Assembly: GCF_032268605.1 (NCBI RefSeq)
Contig: NZ_CP130318.1
Span: 3,258,001-3,322,000, forward strand
DNA: 64,000 nt
Origin: Paenibacillus aurantius
GTDB lineage: Bacteria > Bacillota > Bacilli > Paenibacillales > NBRC-103111
Direction: 5' to 3'
Below the pieces are notes generated by a model. The model was not told where the DNA came from, did no database searches, and saw nothing but the letters and a program-made list of their open reading frames with translations. Each line of letters begins with the position of its first letter. Positions within the stretch are counted from its first letter, which is position 1. The position numbers were made by a program, and so were the translations under genes. Positions 26,117-34,299 of the stretch are shown piece by piece.

Positions 26117-26821
26117 CTAGTCCCCCTTTCCCAACCGGTAGCCGATCCCCCATACCGTAAGGAGATAAACCGGGCGGGACGGATCCGATTCGATTTTGGC
26201 CCGGAGCCGGTTGATATGGACCATCACGGTATTATCGTCGGAGCGGCTGTCCTCCTGCCAGACGGATTCGAAGATTTGCGGCTTGGAGAAGACCTGGTTC
26301 GGATGGGATAGGAACAGCTTCAAGATGGCATACTCTTTAGCTGTGAGCGGCTTCTCCTCTCCGTTTACGCGAACTTGATAGGTCCCCGTGTCTAGCTCCA
26401 GTCCCCCATGCTTGATAACCGGAGGAGAAGCGGACGTATGGTCCGGTTGGAAGGCCATATAGCGCCTAAGCTGAGCGTTTACCCTCGCCACCAGCTCTCC
26501 AATGGTGAACGGCTTGGTCATGTAATCGTCCGCTCCCAGCCCGAGTCCGTCAATTTTGTCCATTTCGCGGTCTTTGGCCGACAGGATGATCACGGGAATC
26601 GTCTGGTTCTCCCGAATTTTCCGTAATACCTCGCGACCCTCCACTATAGGGAGCATCATATCGAGTATCACCAGCTGATAATCCGGCCGGGCGATCCGCG
26701 TAAGCGCTTCTCGACCGTTGTAGACGGACTCCGTAACGAACCCCTCTTTGCTTAAATAGTTGGCGATCAATTGGTTGATTTCCCGATCGTCTTCTATGAT
26801 CAGAATGCGGGCTGCCTTCAT
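26117..26821 (-). CDS. OmpR-family response regulator
   Basis: 234 aa from ATG 26821 (MKAARILIIEDD), preceded by GAGGGG at seven bases; the longer frame to 26878 would run through the promoter. The receiver has D11/D12, phosphoacceptor D54 (VILDMMLP) and K near 103 (YMTKPF). The winged-helix domain ends in DNTVMVHINRLRAKIE and VWGIGYRLGKGD. It is the first gene of the operon for kinase, ABC exporter and hydrolase, which it probably autoregulates. Confidence 0.93.
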   Translation of the reverse strand: MKAARILIIEDDREINQLIANYLSKEGFVTESVYNGREALTRIARPDYQLVILDMMLPIVEGREVLRKIRENQTIPVIILSAKDREMDKIDGLGLGADDYMTKPFTIGELVARVNAQLRRYMAFQPDHTSASPPVIKHGGLELDTGTYQVRVNGEEKPLTAKEYAILKLFLSHPNQVFSKPQIFESVWQEDSRSDDNTVMVHINRLRAKIESDPSRPVYLLTVWGIGYRLGKGD

Positions 26822-26861
26822 GCCTAATCCCCTCTTCCCGTCTAATGAAATCATCCTCTGT

Positions 26862-26890
26862 ATTGTAGCAGGCCCCACCAGAAATTGACA
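26862..26890 (-). promoter_or_regulatory. Candidate promoter of the two-component/ABC operon
   Basis: On the minus strand TGTCAA, 17-base spacer, TACAAT, about 40 bp before the regulator start. The -10 is good and the -35 partial. Confidence 0.45.
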
Positions 26891-26907
26891 TGACGGACGT
26901 TAATCCC

Positions 26908-26944
26908 GGAAAAGAAAAACCCGCCGGATAGGCGGGCTTTTTAA
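26908..26944. terminator. Intrinsic terminator after the GH88 gene
   Basis: CCCGCC, loop GGATA, GGCGGG, with AAAAA on one side and TTTTT on the other, so it can work in both directions. It lies 31 bp past the GH88 stop and upstream of the regulator operon's promoter. Confidence 0.85.
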
Positions 26945-26974
26945 GGTTACTAATGGGCTTATGTCAGCTTGCCG

Positions 26975-28123
26975 CTAAAAAATTCTAGACTTCCAGCCGC
27001 TCAGCTTCGCTATGGCTTCCACATAATAATAGTCGCCATAAATCAGAGACACGTTAATATTCTGGCCCGCCGGCTTGTTGCCGGTTCCCGCCACTAGAAT
27101 TGCCTCATGGGCCGGATTCTCCCACGTTCCGTAATTCCGGGTCAGCGACAGCAGGATCCGTTCGGCCTCACGGCGATAGAGGCTGCCCTCGATTCCCGGA
27201 AGCGCATCTGCGAGCTCCAGCAGACCGGAAGCCGCACAGCTTGCCGCCGACGAATCGCGCGGTTCCTCCTCCAGGTTCTCGGATGCGCGGAAATCCCAGG
27301 CGGGTACGGCATCCTCCGGCAGGCAGGCAAGGAAATAATGAGCCACTCTCTGGGCCGCTTCCAAATACCGCCTGTCCCCCGTATACCGGTAGACGTTGGC
27401 CATGCCGTGCAGCGCCCACGCCGCTCCACGGCTCCAGGAGGAGTGAGGCCCGGCCCCCTGCCCGCCAAGCGATTCGATGAATTCTCCGGTCGCCGGATCG
27501 AAGCTGACAATATGGTTGACGGAGCCGTCCGGCCGGATAAAGCGGCTGACGACCGTATCCGCATGCAGACGGGCAATCTGGCTGAAACGCGGATCTTGGG
27601 TAACCCGGGAAGCCCAGAACAGCAGGGAGAGGTTCATCGTGGAATCCACGATCGCCCAGCCTGTCTTCTCCTGGTTCCATGCCCGGATGAACGAGCCGGC
27701 CGGGTTGAACCGGCCGCTCAGGAAGGTCGCCGCTTGAACCCCGCGCCTTAGAGCATCTTTACAGCCGGTTAACGCATGCTTGATGACCGCAGTCGGAAGG
27801 AACTGGAACCCCACATCGTGATGAAAATTGTTGTCCTCCGCGAACTTCCCCTCGATCCGGATGTCCCAGTCCCAAGCGGCCTTCCGGTAATGCTCTTTCC
27901 CCGTTTGCTCGTAGAGGATCCACAGAATACCCGGCCAGAAGCCCGATGTCCACCAATCCAGACGCAAGTCGTCGTAGATTCCATCCGCTTTCGCCACATG
28001 CGGCGACTTCCCTTTCAGCTGATCGATCATCCGGTCGACTTTTGCCGTTAAGGCCTCTCTTACCTCCGGCAGGATTTCCTCCAGCCGTTCCGCTTTCTGC
28101 CATGCGCTTATTCCGTTACCCAT
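26975..28123 (-). CDS. GH88/GH105-type unsaturated uronyl hydrolase
   Basis: 382 aa from the second ATG (GGGGGA seven bases upstream; the first ATG abuts it). An (alpha/alpha)6-barrel is suggested by repeated helical hairpins. Family motifs include LDWWTSGFWPGILW, HHDVGF (D103) and AIVDSTMN (D160), the two Asp residues matching the catalytic pair of unsaturated glucuronyl hydrolases, plus HSSWSRGAAWALHG. No signal peptide. It would hydrate the 4,5-unsaturated uronic acid left at the non-reducing end by pectin or GAG lyases, inside the cell. A divergent AraC gene 107 bp away is the likely regulator. Confidence 0.88.
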   Translation of the reverse strand: MGNGISAWQKAERLEEILPEVREALTAKVDRMIDQLKGKSPHVAKADGIYDDLRLDWWTSGFWPGILWILYEQTGKEHYRKAAWDWDIRIEGKFAEDNNFHHDVGFQFLPTAVIKHALTGCKDALRRGVQAATFLSGRFNPAGSFIRAWNQEKTGWAIVDSTMNLSLLFWASRVTQDPRFSQIARLHADTVVSRFIRPDGSVNHIVSFDPATGEFIESLGGQGAGPHSSWSRGAAWALHGMANVYRYTGDRRYLEAAQRVAHYFLACLPEDAVPAWDFRASENLEEEPRDSSAASCAASGLLELADALPGIEGSLYRREAERILLSLTRNYGTWENPAHEAILVAGTGNKPAGQNINVSLIYGDYYYVEAIAKLSGWKSRIF

Positions 28124-28230
28124 CGTCATTCCCCCTTTCTTACAGGATAGCAGATGCCGGCTCTACCGGTGTTTCGTTCGCTTATGATAAAATGTTGCTG
28201 TATTACGATATCCTAAAGCAGGGAGCGCCC

Positions 28231-29109
28231 ATGAATTCCCTAAACTATATGAACTTGAATCAGCATCCCGTTTATCTGTCCTTCTTCAAGGACCGCACCC
28301 AGGAATTTACGGAAATTTACCACGCCCACCAGGGAATGGAGTTTCTTTATGTTCATGAAGGACAAGGCCATGTGGTGGTCGACCGGCAGATTTTCGAACT
28401 CCAACCCGGAACCTTGTTCTATTTCCGCCCTTATCAGCTTCATCGCATTCAATTGAAGCTGCAGCCTAATCAGCGATACAGGCGTTCTCTGTTCGTTTGC
28501 GAACCGTCGATGGTGGATACCGTTCTGCAGCCTTTTCCCGGCCTTCAAGCCTTTTTCCGAACACTCTGTAAAGATTCCCTTAGGCAAATCATGACTTTTC
28601 AGGAGGAAAACGATTGGGAGTCATGGATTCTCCTTTATTCCCGGCAGATAGGGGCCAGTCCTCCCGAACGGCGGCTCGAAGATGAGCTTATATTTTTTGG
28701 CGGCTTGCTGCAGCGGATCCGCCATTTCTGGACGGAAGCGTCCGAGCTGGCTTCCGCTAAACGGGCTTCTGCCACGGCCGAGAGCATCATGGAATGGATT
28801 GAAGAGCACTATACAGAACCCTTTGAATTAAGCAAGCTTGCCCAAGCGGTTCATTTATCCCCCAACCATGTGTCAAGCTTGTTCCGAAAGGCGGTGGGCA
28901 GCAGTATCACGGAGTACTGGATGGCCCGCCGGATCCGCCAAGCGTGCTGGCTGCTCCGCTCGACCGACCAGTCCGTAAAGGCCGTTGGTGAAGCCGTCGG
29001 ATTGACCAATTTCTCGTATTTCTGCCAGACCTTCAAACGGCATACAGGGCTTACTCCCCATCAATTCCGCCAAACGAGGCGGCTGTACGATGAACAGTCG
29101 GGGAGTTAG
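28231..29109 (+). CDS. AraC-family transcriptional regulator
   Basis: 292 aa from ATG 28231 (GGGAG five bases upstream, residues MNSLNYMNLNQ); the frame continues far upstream but only as a shadow of the GH88 gene. The N-terminal cupin (YHAHQGMEFLYVHEGQGHVVVD; GTLFYFRPYQLHRIQ, landmarks) should bind a sugar. The C-terminal AraC domain has ELSKLAQAVHLSPNHVSSLF and AVGLTNFSYFCQTFKRHTG. It is divergent from the GH88 gene, so it probably activates it. Its 3' end overlaps a decayed MFS gene. Confidence 0.9.
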   Translation: MNSLNYMNLNQHPVYLSFFKDRTQEFTEIYHAHQGMEFLYVHEGQGHVVVDRQIFELQPGTLFYFRPYQLHRIQLKLQPNQRYRRSLFVCEPSMVDTVLQPFPGLQAFFRTLCKDSLRQIMTFQEENDWESWILLYSRQIGASPPERRLEDELIFFGGLLQRIRHFWTEASELASAKRASATAESIMEWIEEHYTEPFELSKLAQAVHLSPNHVSSLFRKAVGSSITEYWMARRIRQACWLLRSTDQSVKAVGEAVGLTNFSYFCQTFKRHTGLTPHQFRQTRRLYDEQSGS

Positions 29110-29314
29110 GAAAGGCTCCGCTTGCCAGGAAGATCGAAACGACACCTGCGGTAGAGCCGATTAACCCGAAGACGAGGGGAGCGATAAATTGCGACAGCCG
29201 GTTGGTCGCCAGCCGGACGCCCAGCACCGACGCATAGAGCGACAGGATAGGCCTAGTGCTAAAAAGCATAAACTGGAACGATAACGCGATCAGGAGAACA
29301 AGACGAAGAATCAT
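29051..29314 (-). pseudogene. MFS transporter remnant, internally deleted
   Basis: 87 codons from ATG 29314, with its ribosome site (GGAAGGTG) intact. The first helix (ILRLVLLIALSFQFMLF, then STRPILSLYASVLG) is of the MFS N-terminal type, and is joined in frame to RLATNRLSQFIAPLVFGLIG and VVSIFLASGAF, which look like a late helix pair. About 300 residues between them are gone. Too short to transport. It shares 59 bp with the end of the AraC gene. Confidence 0.6.
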
Positions 29315-29350
29315 CACAAGGCACCTTCCATGGGGGGGGAAAATAAGCCA

Positions 29351-29380
29351 TTGACACCGGAGCCCGGACATGACTATACT
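29351..29380 (+). promoter_or_regulatory. Sigma-A promoter of the SsuBC-like ABC genes
   Basis: TTGACA (29351-29356), 18-base spacer, TATACT (29375-29380). A near-consensus promoter about 150 bp before the ATPase start, which leaves a long 5' leader. Confidence 0.75.
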
Positions 29381-29419
29381 AGGATAACATATCAAACTAA
29401 ACATATCGGAATTATAAGC

Positions 29420-29506
29420 TTGATCTTACTTAAGGTCAACCGGAACACCGGAGACTTTCCTCTCGCCTGACAGGTACAGGCGCTGTGGAGAGTCTTTTCT
29501 TTTTTT
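29420..29506 (+). promoter_or_regulatory. Structured 5' leader with intrinsic terminator (attenuator)
   Basis: Three hairpins follow the promoter: TTGATCTT/AAGGTCAA around ACTT (29420-29439), CCGG/CCGG around AACA (29440-29451), and AGACTTTCC (29452) paired with GGAGAGTCT (29487) enclosing a GCCTG/CAGGC hairpin. The last is followed by TTTTCTTTTTTT, a classical terminator, placed between promoter and the ribosome site at 29522. This is an attenuator layout. I could not match the upstream part to a known riboswitch class or T-box. Confidence 0.65.
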
Positions 29507-29533
29507 CACATCCCCCGCAAAGGAGAGATCTCA

Positions 29534-30310
29534 ATGAGCATCATTATTCTGGACATCGATCATCTGGACAAAACGTTCGAAACCCCGGCGGGTTCCATTC
29601 AGGCCCTTCGCGACATCCGGCTGCAGGTTAAGCAAGGGGAATTTGTTACGGTGATTGGCCCGAGCGGCTGCGGCAAAAGCACCCTTCTCAAAATTATAGC
29701 GGGGCTGGACACCGCTCACCAAGGGAAAGTGCTGCTGGAGAACCGGCCGGTGGAACGGCCAAGCATCGACAAGGGATTTATTTTTCAGGAGCACCGGCTC
29801 TTCCCCTGGTTGAATGTCGAGAGAAACATTGCCGCCGATCTGTCACTATCCGATCCTCAGGTGCGAAAGAAAGTTGATGAGCTCATTGAGACCGTCCGGC
29901 TCAAGGGCTTTGAGAAAGCTTTTCCCCGGGAGCTCTCGGGAGGCATGTCCCAGCGTGTGGCCATCGCCCGCGCCCTGCTGCGCAACCCGAAGGTCCTTCT
30001 GCTCGACGAACCTTTCGGGGCGCTGGACGCCTTTACCAGAGGGCATCTGCAGGAGGTGCTTCTCGATATTTGGCGGCAGAACCAAACGACTATGATTCTC
30101 GTGACCCATGACATTGACGAAGCGGTGTTCCTGGCGAACCGGGTCGTCATCATGGATCCCCGGCCGGGGACGATCCGTAAAATCGTTGGGATCGACCTGC
30201 CGTTTCCCCGCAAGAAATCCAGCGTCTCGTTTCAGGAATACAGGCGGCTCGTTCTGAATGAATTTGAACGCGTTGACGAGCTTGAGCTCGTGGACAGCTC
30301 CGGCATTTAA
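29534..30310 (+). CDS. NitT/TauT-type ABC transporter ATP-binding protein (SsuB/TauB-like)
   Basis: 258 aa, AAAGGAGAG before ATG. Walker [10 protein letters not shown] (residues 42-50), Q-loop [10 protein letters not shown], signature [16 protein letters not shown], Walker [13 protein letters not shown], switch [12 protein letters not shown]. The FGALDAFTR and HDIDEA motifs place it with sulfonate/nitrate/taurine-type importers. It is followed 46 bp later by its permease. Control is probably through the leader terminator. Confidence 0.93.
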   Translation: MSIIILDIDHLDKTFETPAGSIQALRDIRLQVKQGEFVTVIGPSGCGKSTLLKIIAGLDTAHQGKVLLENRPVERPSIDKGFIFQEHRLFPWLNVERNIAADLSLSDPQVRKKVDELIETVRLKGFEKAFPRELSGGMSQRVAIARALLRNPKVLLLDEPFGALDAFTRGHLQEVLLDIWRQNQTTMILVTHDIDEAVFLANRVVIMDPRPGTIRKIVGIDLPFPRKKSSVSFQEYRRLVLNEFERVDELELVDSSGI

Positions 30311-30356
30311 TTTAAATCCAATTATTAATCCAATCCGGAAAGGAAGGTATCACCTA

Positions 30357-31202
30357 ATGAGCACATCGGAAACATTGGTTAGACCCGTTATAGAGGCAGC
30401 TGGCAAAAGGAACAAAAAAACCGTCCCCCGTGCCGGATCGGCCAAATGGAGGACGGTACGCAGGGGCTTGTATTTGCCCCTCCTTCTCTTGCTGGGCTGG
30501 CAAATCTCCGGAACACTCGGCTTGATCTCTCCCACCCTTCTGCCTCCGCCATCCGCTATCGCTCAAGCGGCGTGGGAGCTGGCCGTGTCCGGAGAGCTGT
30601 GGCTTCACCTGCAGGTAAGCATCCGGCGGGCGGCCATCGGCTTTCTGCTCGGAGGCAGCCTCGGTCTTCTCTTCGGCGTCCTGACCGGAATGTTCAACCG
30701 GGTGGAGCAGACAGTCGACCCCAGCGTCCAAATGCTGAGAATGATTCCCCACCTGGCCATCACGCCTCTTTTTATTCTGTGGTTCGGCTTTGGGGAGGTA
30801 TCCAAAATATTGCTGATTGCCAAAGGCGCCTTCTTTCCGCTCTATGTCAATACGTTCCTAGGCATCCGCAGCGCCGATTCCAAGCTGTTCGATGTCGCCC
30901 GGATCCTGGAATTTTCCCGGTGGAAGCAAATTACCCGTCTCGTGCTCCCCGCCTCCCTGCCCAACGTTCTGCTCGGCCTCCGGCTGTCGCTTGGGGTATC
31001 CTGGCTCGGTCTGGTCGTCGCCGAGCTGATGGGCTCAAGCGAAGGCATCGGCTACTTGATCATGGATGCGAGGCAGTTCTCCCAGACGGCCATCGTTTTT
31101 GTGGGCATCGTCATCTTCGCGGTGGTTGGCAAGGCGACAGACTCCCTCGTCCGCTTTCTCGAGAGAAAGCTGCTGAAATGGCGGGATTCCTACTCAGGCT
31201 GA
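30357..31202 (+). CDS. NitT/TauT-type ABC transporter permease (SsuC-like)
   Basis: 281 aa from ATG 30357 (AAGGAAGG eight bases upstream); the frame is open further back into the ATPase gene. It has a cytoplasmic basic N-terminus, then about six helices (LYLPLLLLLGWQISG; FLLGGSLGLLFGVLTG), the EAA-like loop near EFSRWKQITRLVLPASLP, and C-terminal LVRFLERKLLKW. It pairs with the ATPase upstream. No binding-protein gene follows; the next gene is convergent, 9 bp away, so the receptor must be encoded elsewhere or be missing. Confidence 0.92.
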   Translation: MSTSETLVRPVIEAAGKRNKKTVPRAGSAKWRTVRRGLYLPLLLLLGWQISGTLGLISPTLLPPPSAIAQAAWELAVSGELWLHLQVSIRRAAIGFLLGGSLGLLFGVLTGMFNRVEQTVDPSVQMLRMIPHLAITPLFILWFGFGEVSKILLIAKGAFFPLYVNTFLGIRSADSKLFDVARILEFSRWKQITRLVLPASLPNVLLGLRLSLGVSWLGLVVAELMGSSEGIGYLIMDARQFSQTAIVFVGIVIFAVVGKATDSLVRFLERKLLKWRDSYSG

Positions 31203-31211
31203 CCGGAACCG

Positions 31212-33080
31212 TCAAGGAAGCATGGAAGCGGCGTACCCTTTGCCGTAAAGAATATCATATTGAACCAATTCGTATTCATGAAGCAGGTTCGTCTGGTCTT
31301 GGGTCAGCTCCAGAAGGGGCTGGCCTTCTTGATTGACGTAGACGTTCCGGCTGACGCCGGGAAGCTGCTGACGTACCGTGTTGAGCATCTGATAGAAAGG
31401 CGGCTCGGGCAGCCCGGCCAGCTGGAAGAGAACCGGCCCGAAGAAAGAAGGGGAGAGGGCCCCTAACGGTTTCTGCTCCAGGGGATAGTTGGCCGCAATG
31501 AGCAGAGGAGTCTCATGAATGAACTGCTGCTGCTCGGCTCCGGACATGTTACCGGTCGTCGGGAATAAGGTGGAATCCTCCAAAGCCGGCAAATGATCCC
31601 CGAAAACCAGCACAAGGGTAGGACGCTTGATCGCCTGCACCGCCTCCACCAGGTAGCCGATCGCCTTATCGGTCTCCTTCACGCTCTGGGAGTAGCTTTC
31701 GAGCTCGGTTTTGCCGCTGCCCTCCAACCCGGTAACCGTAACGGTGTTGGGTCCGTTCAAGCCTTCCATAATGGGAAGGTGGTTCTGCATCGTGACCAAA
31801 TGAACGAAATGAGGCTGGTCCCCCTCCTTTAAGACATCGACCACCTGCTGGGCGGCGGCCCGGTCGGAAATAAAGGCGTTGGGGCTTAATTTGTCCTTGT
31901 AGGCGATGTCGTCCTGGGTAATAAAACGGTCAAACCCGAGAACCGGATAGACCCGGTTGCGGTTATAGAACGTTCCGTCAAACGGATGAACGGCCGTGGC
32001 CGAATAGCCTTGAGCCTTGAGAAGGCTGACCATGGAAGGAAAGCTTGTTTTGTTAACGAGAAGCTGCTGATACGGGACCGTTCCCTGGTTCAGGAAGGAC
32101 ATGGACAGCCCGGTCAATGCTTCGAACTCCACGTTGGAGGTTCCCCCTCCATACATGGGGGAGAGAGTCGTTCCGGAAGGGTAAACCGCCTGCAGCCGGT
32201 GGATATTCGCCATCGGATCTTCACTGAAGGTTACACCGCTCAGCCTGGTCGGGTCAAAGAGGGACTCATCCATCACGACGACAATGTTGGGCTTCTCCCC
32301 GTTAACACCGGAGGTGTTGGCGGCAAGGCTAGCATACTTCCCGGCAACCTGACTAACCGCGGCTTCATTGTAATCGGGCGGCTGGCTTTGAATTTTCGAA
32401 TTGATGTTCTGCAGGAAGGCGAGCATGAATCCGTTCATCAGATAATTTTCTCGCTGGTTCCAGTTATAGTTGACCATTCCCATCTTGGCAAGCGGCTTCG
32501 CGAAGACGGAATGCTGAATGTGAAAACAGAAGAAGACCGTAAGCAGTCCCGCCGCCACCCAAGCCATCCGGGAGGGCAGCTTCCGCTTGACTCTGGGCAG
32601 AGCAAAGGTTGCGGCCAACGCCAGAACGACGCCCCCCGCGGCCGCCATGAGGACGACAGGGGAAGCAATTCCCCTTGCAATTTTCAGCATCTCGGATAAA
32701 TTGACCAGCTGCTTTAAATCCCAGGGATACAGGGGCTCGCCCAGAAGCTTAAGCTTATGGTACTGGCTGAAGCTCACCGATCCGATCAAAGCGGCGGTTA
32801 AGCCTATAGCGAAATAAACATTGTTCACTAGGGCTCCGAGACCGACAATCAACAGATACAGAATGAATGTACTGAGCAGATAAAGGGTAAGATGAGTGCC
32901 CATCCAATCCTTCAGGCTGTCCTGATAGGGTTTGAGGGTCACATACTGAAGCGAAATCGCCATGGCGTTCGCGGCGGCAAAGGTCAATAGGAAGCTTACC
33001 ATTCTTCTAAGGATCGACAAGGGTGGATCTCCTTTCCCATCTTGATTAGCCGGTGCCCGAAAAAAATAGAGGAACCCCAT
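31212..33080 (-). CDS. LTA synthase-family membrane sulfatase-fold enzyme
   Basis: 622 aa from ATG 33080, with AAAGGAGGAG nine bases upstream; the frame to 33137 is not used. About five N-terminal helices (FLLTFAAANAMAISL onward, residues ~25-215) precede an extracellular sulfatase-fold domain. Motifs: VVMDESLFDPTRL (metal-binding Glu/Asp), YGGGTSNVEFEALTG where the Thr matches the LtaS catalytic Thr, HPFDGTFYNRNRVYP, and LVFGDHLPAL. By family it transfers glycerol-phosphate from phosphatidylglycerol onto a cell-envelope acceptor. Whether it is a true LTA synthase or a paralogue modifying another polymer is open. Confidence 0.88.
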   Translation of the reverse strand: MGFLYFFRAPANQDGKGDPPLSILRRMVSFLLTFAAANAMAISLQYVTLKPYQDSLKDWMGTHLTLYLLSTFILYLLIVGLGALVNNVYFAIGLTAALIGSVSFSQYHKLKLLGEPLYPWDLKQLVNLSEMLKIARGIASPVVLMAAAGGVVLALAATFALPRVKRKLPSRMAWVAAGLLTVFFCFHIQHSVFAKPLAKMGMVNYNWNQRENYLMNGFMLAFLQNINSKIQSQPPDYNEAAVSQVAGKYASLAANTSGVNGEKPNIVVVMDESLFDPTRLSGVTFSEDPMANIHRLQAVYPSGTTLSPMYGGGTSNVEFEALTGLSMSFLNQGTVPYQQLLVNKTSFPSMVSLLKAQGYSATAVHPFDGTFYNRNRVYPVLGFDRFITQDDIAYKDKLSPNAFISDRAAAQQVVDVLKEGDQPHFVHLVTMQNHLPIMEGLNGPNTVTVTGLEGSGKTELESYSQSVKETDKAIGYLVEAVQAIKRPTLVLVFGDHLPALEDSTLFPTTGNMSGAEQQQFIHETPLLIAANYPLEQKPLGALSPSFFGPVLFQLAGLPEPPFYQMLNTVRQQLPGVSRNVYVNQEGQPLLELTQDQTNLLHEYELVQYDILYGKGYAASMLP

Positions 33081-33170
33081 GGTGAAAGGCTCCTCCTTTG
33101 GATCGGGTTTTATGTAGGTATGGTAAAGGTACCCCACTAACCTTAATCTAAGCTTAAAATAAACTGAAGG

Positions 33171-34202
33171 TTACCTGAAAAGCCGGTCGGCGAGCCAGTC
33201 AAAGGAGATTCTTCCGGAAATTTCATGCCCGCCCGGAAACACATCCAGCCCGAATTGGCCGCCGGCTCCCATCCTCTCGTAGACTCCCTCCAGATAGGCC
33301 GCCGCTTTCCTCACATGCTCCACCGGAAACAGCCGGTCCCCTTCTCCCGCCTCTACAAATAGCGGCCGGGGAGCGATCAGCCCCACCAGTTCCTGCTGCT
33401 CCGCCTCGTTCAGAATCCCCGGCAGGTAGTTGTCGATGCAGTGAGTCACGCTCAGGATACTTCCTTCGAAGGTATTGGTCCAGCCGGTCAAGACGGCGGC
33501 CGAAATCCGGTCATCCAAAGCAGCCGTGTAGGCGGCGACCAATCCGCCTCCCGAGAAGCCGATGATCCCCACCCGTTGCGAGTCCACATCGTTCCGGGAC
33601 TGGAGGTAGTCGATCGCTCTCCTCGCTTCGTAGACCCGGATCCCGGCCAACGTGCTGCCCTGCATCAACAGGTGGGACGACAGAGTAGCACAGGAGCTCA
33701 AGTGAGGCTTCTTCCGCATCTCCTCCGTTATTCTCCGCAAGCCGAACCCCATGATCTCGGGGATGACCACGAGAAGACCGCGCTTGACCAGTTCCACCGC
33801 AAAGCGGTTGTGGATGCCCGGCTGGTCCAGAAGGGCTTCCTCCGGATCCATGCCGACGGCATCGAGCTGCCCGTTCCCGTGGCCATGACAGGCGATAACC
33901 GCCGGCCATGGACCTTCTCCGTCTTTCGGCTTGAGCACCAGAACCGGAACCGTTACGGAAGGTATAGTGGAATAGGCCACACGCTCCATAACAAAATCCC
34001 CATAGTCCTTCGTTTCCAGAAGGACCGGTTCAAGCGGCGAAGCCGCATCCTCATCAGGAAGACGGCCAAGCGCTTGACGCAAGCCTCCCAGCAGGGCTTC
34101 CCTCCACGCTTCCGTCCCTTCCTCCGGCCGGCCGCTGCGCCGCTGCGCCGCTTCCCCATACAGCCTTTTCACATAAGCATCCATCGAATAATTGAAAGAC
34201 AT
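33171..34202 (-). CDS. Alpha/beta hydrolase (acetyl-xylan-esterase/Abhydrolase_7-like)
   Basis: 343 aa, GAGGTG before ATG. Motifs: VIACHGHGNGQ, nucleophile elbow GIIGFSGGG (Ser), acid in EAGEGDRLFP, His in GGHEISGR. The long insertion between the first strand and the elbow and the PEIMGFGLRR motif fit the family that includes carbohydrate deacetylases. No signal peptide, so it should act in the cytoplasm. It lies downstream of the GH78 rhamnosidase across a terminator. Removal of acetyl groups from imported pectic oligosaccharides would fit the neighbourhood (inference). Confidence 0.85.
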   Translation of the reverse strand: MSFNYSMDAYVKRLYGEAAQRRSGRPEEGTEAWREALLGGLRQALGRLPDEDAASPLEPVLLETKDYGDFVMERVAYSTIPSVTVPVLVLKPKDGEGPWPAVIACHGHGNGQLDAVGMDPEEALLDQPGIHNRFAVELVKRGLLVVIPEIMGFGLRRITEEMRKKPHLSSCATLSSHLLMQGSTLAGIRVYEARRAIDYLQSRNDVDSQRVGIIGFSGGGLVAAYTAALDDRISAAVLTGWTNTFEGSILSVTHCIDNYLPGILNEAEQQELVGLIAPRPLFVEAGEGDRLFPVEHVRKAAAYLEGVYERMGAGGQFGLDVFPGGHEISGRISFDWLADRLFR

Positions 34203-34240
34203 GCTTCTTTCACCTCGTTTCCATTATCGGGCCATTCCCT

Positions 34241-34271
34241 GCAAAAGCCAAGGGGACGCTTCCACGTCCCC
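34241..34271 (-). terminator. Terminator after the GH78 gene
   Basis: GGGGACG, six-base loop, CGTCCCC, followed on the minus strand by TTGGCTTTTGC. It lies between the GH78 stop and the start of the esterase gene, 38 bp later. Confidence 0.7.
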
Positions 34272-34299
34272 TCGGGTTAAGCCGTTATCATAACAGGAT

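Noticed and set aside
29381-29460. Glycine-, guanidine- or TPP-riboswitch aptamer before the SsuBC-like genes
   Set aside because: Short resemblances (ACCGGAG, CAGGTACAGG) occur, but the conserved cores and their order are not present.
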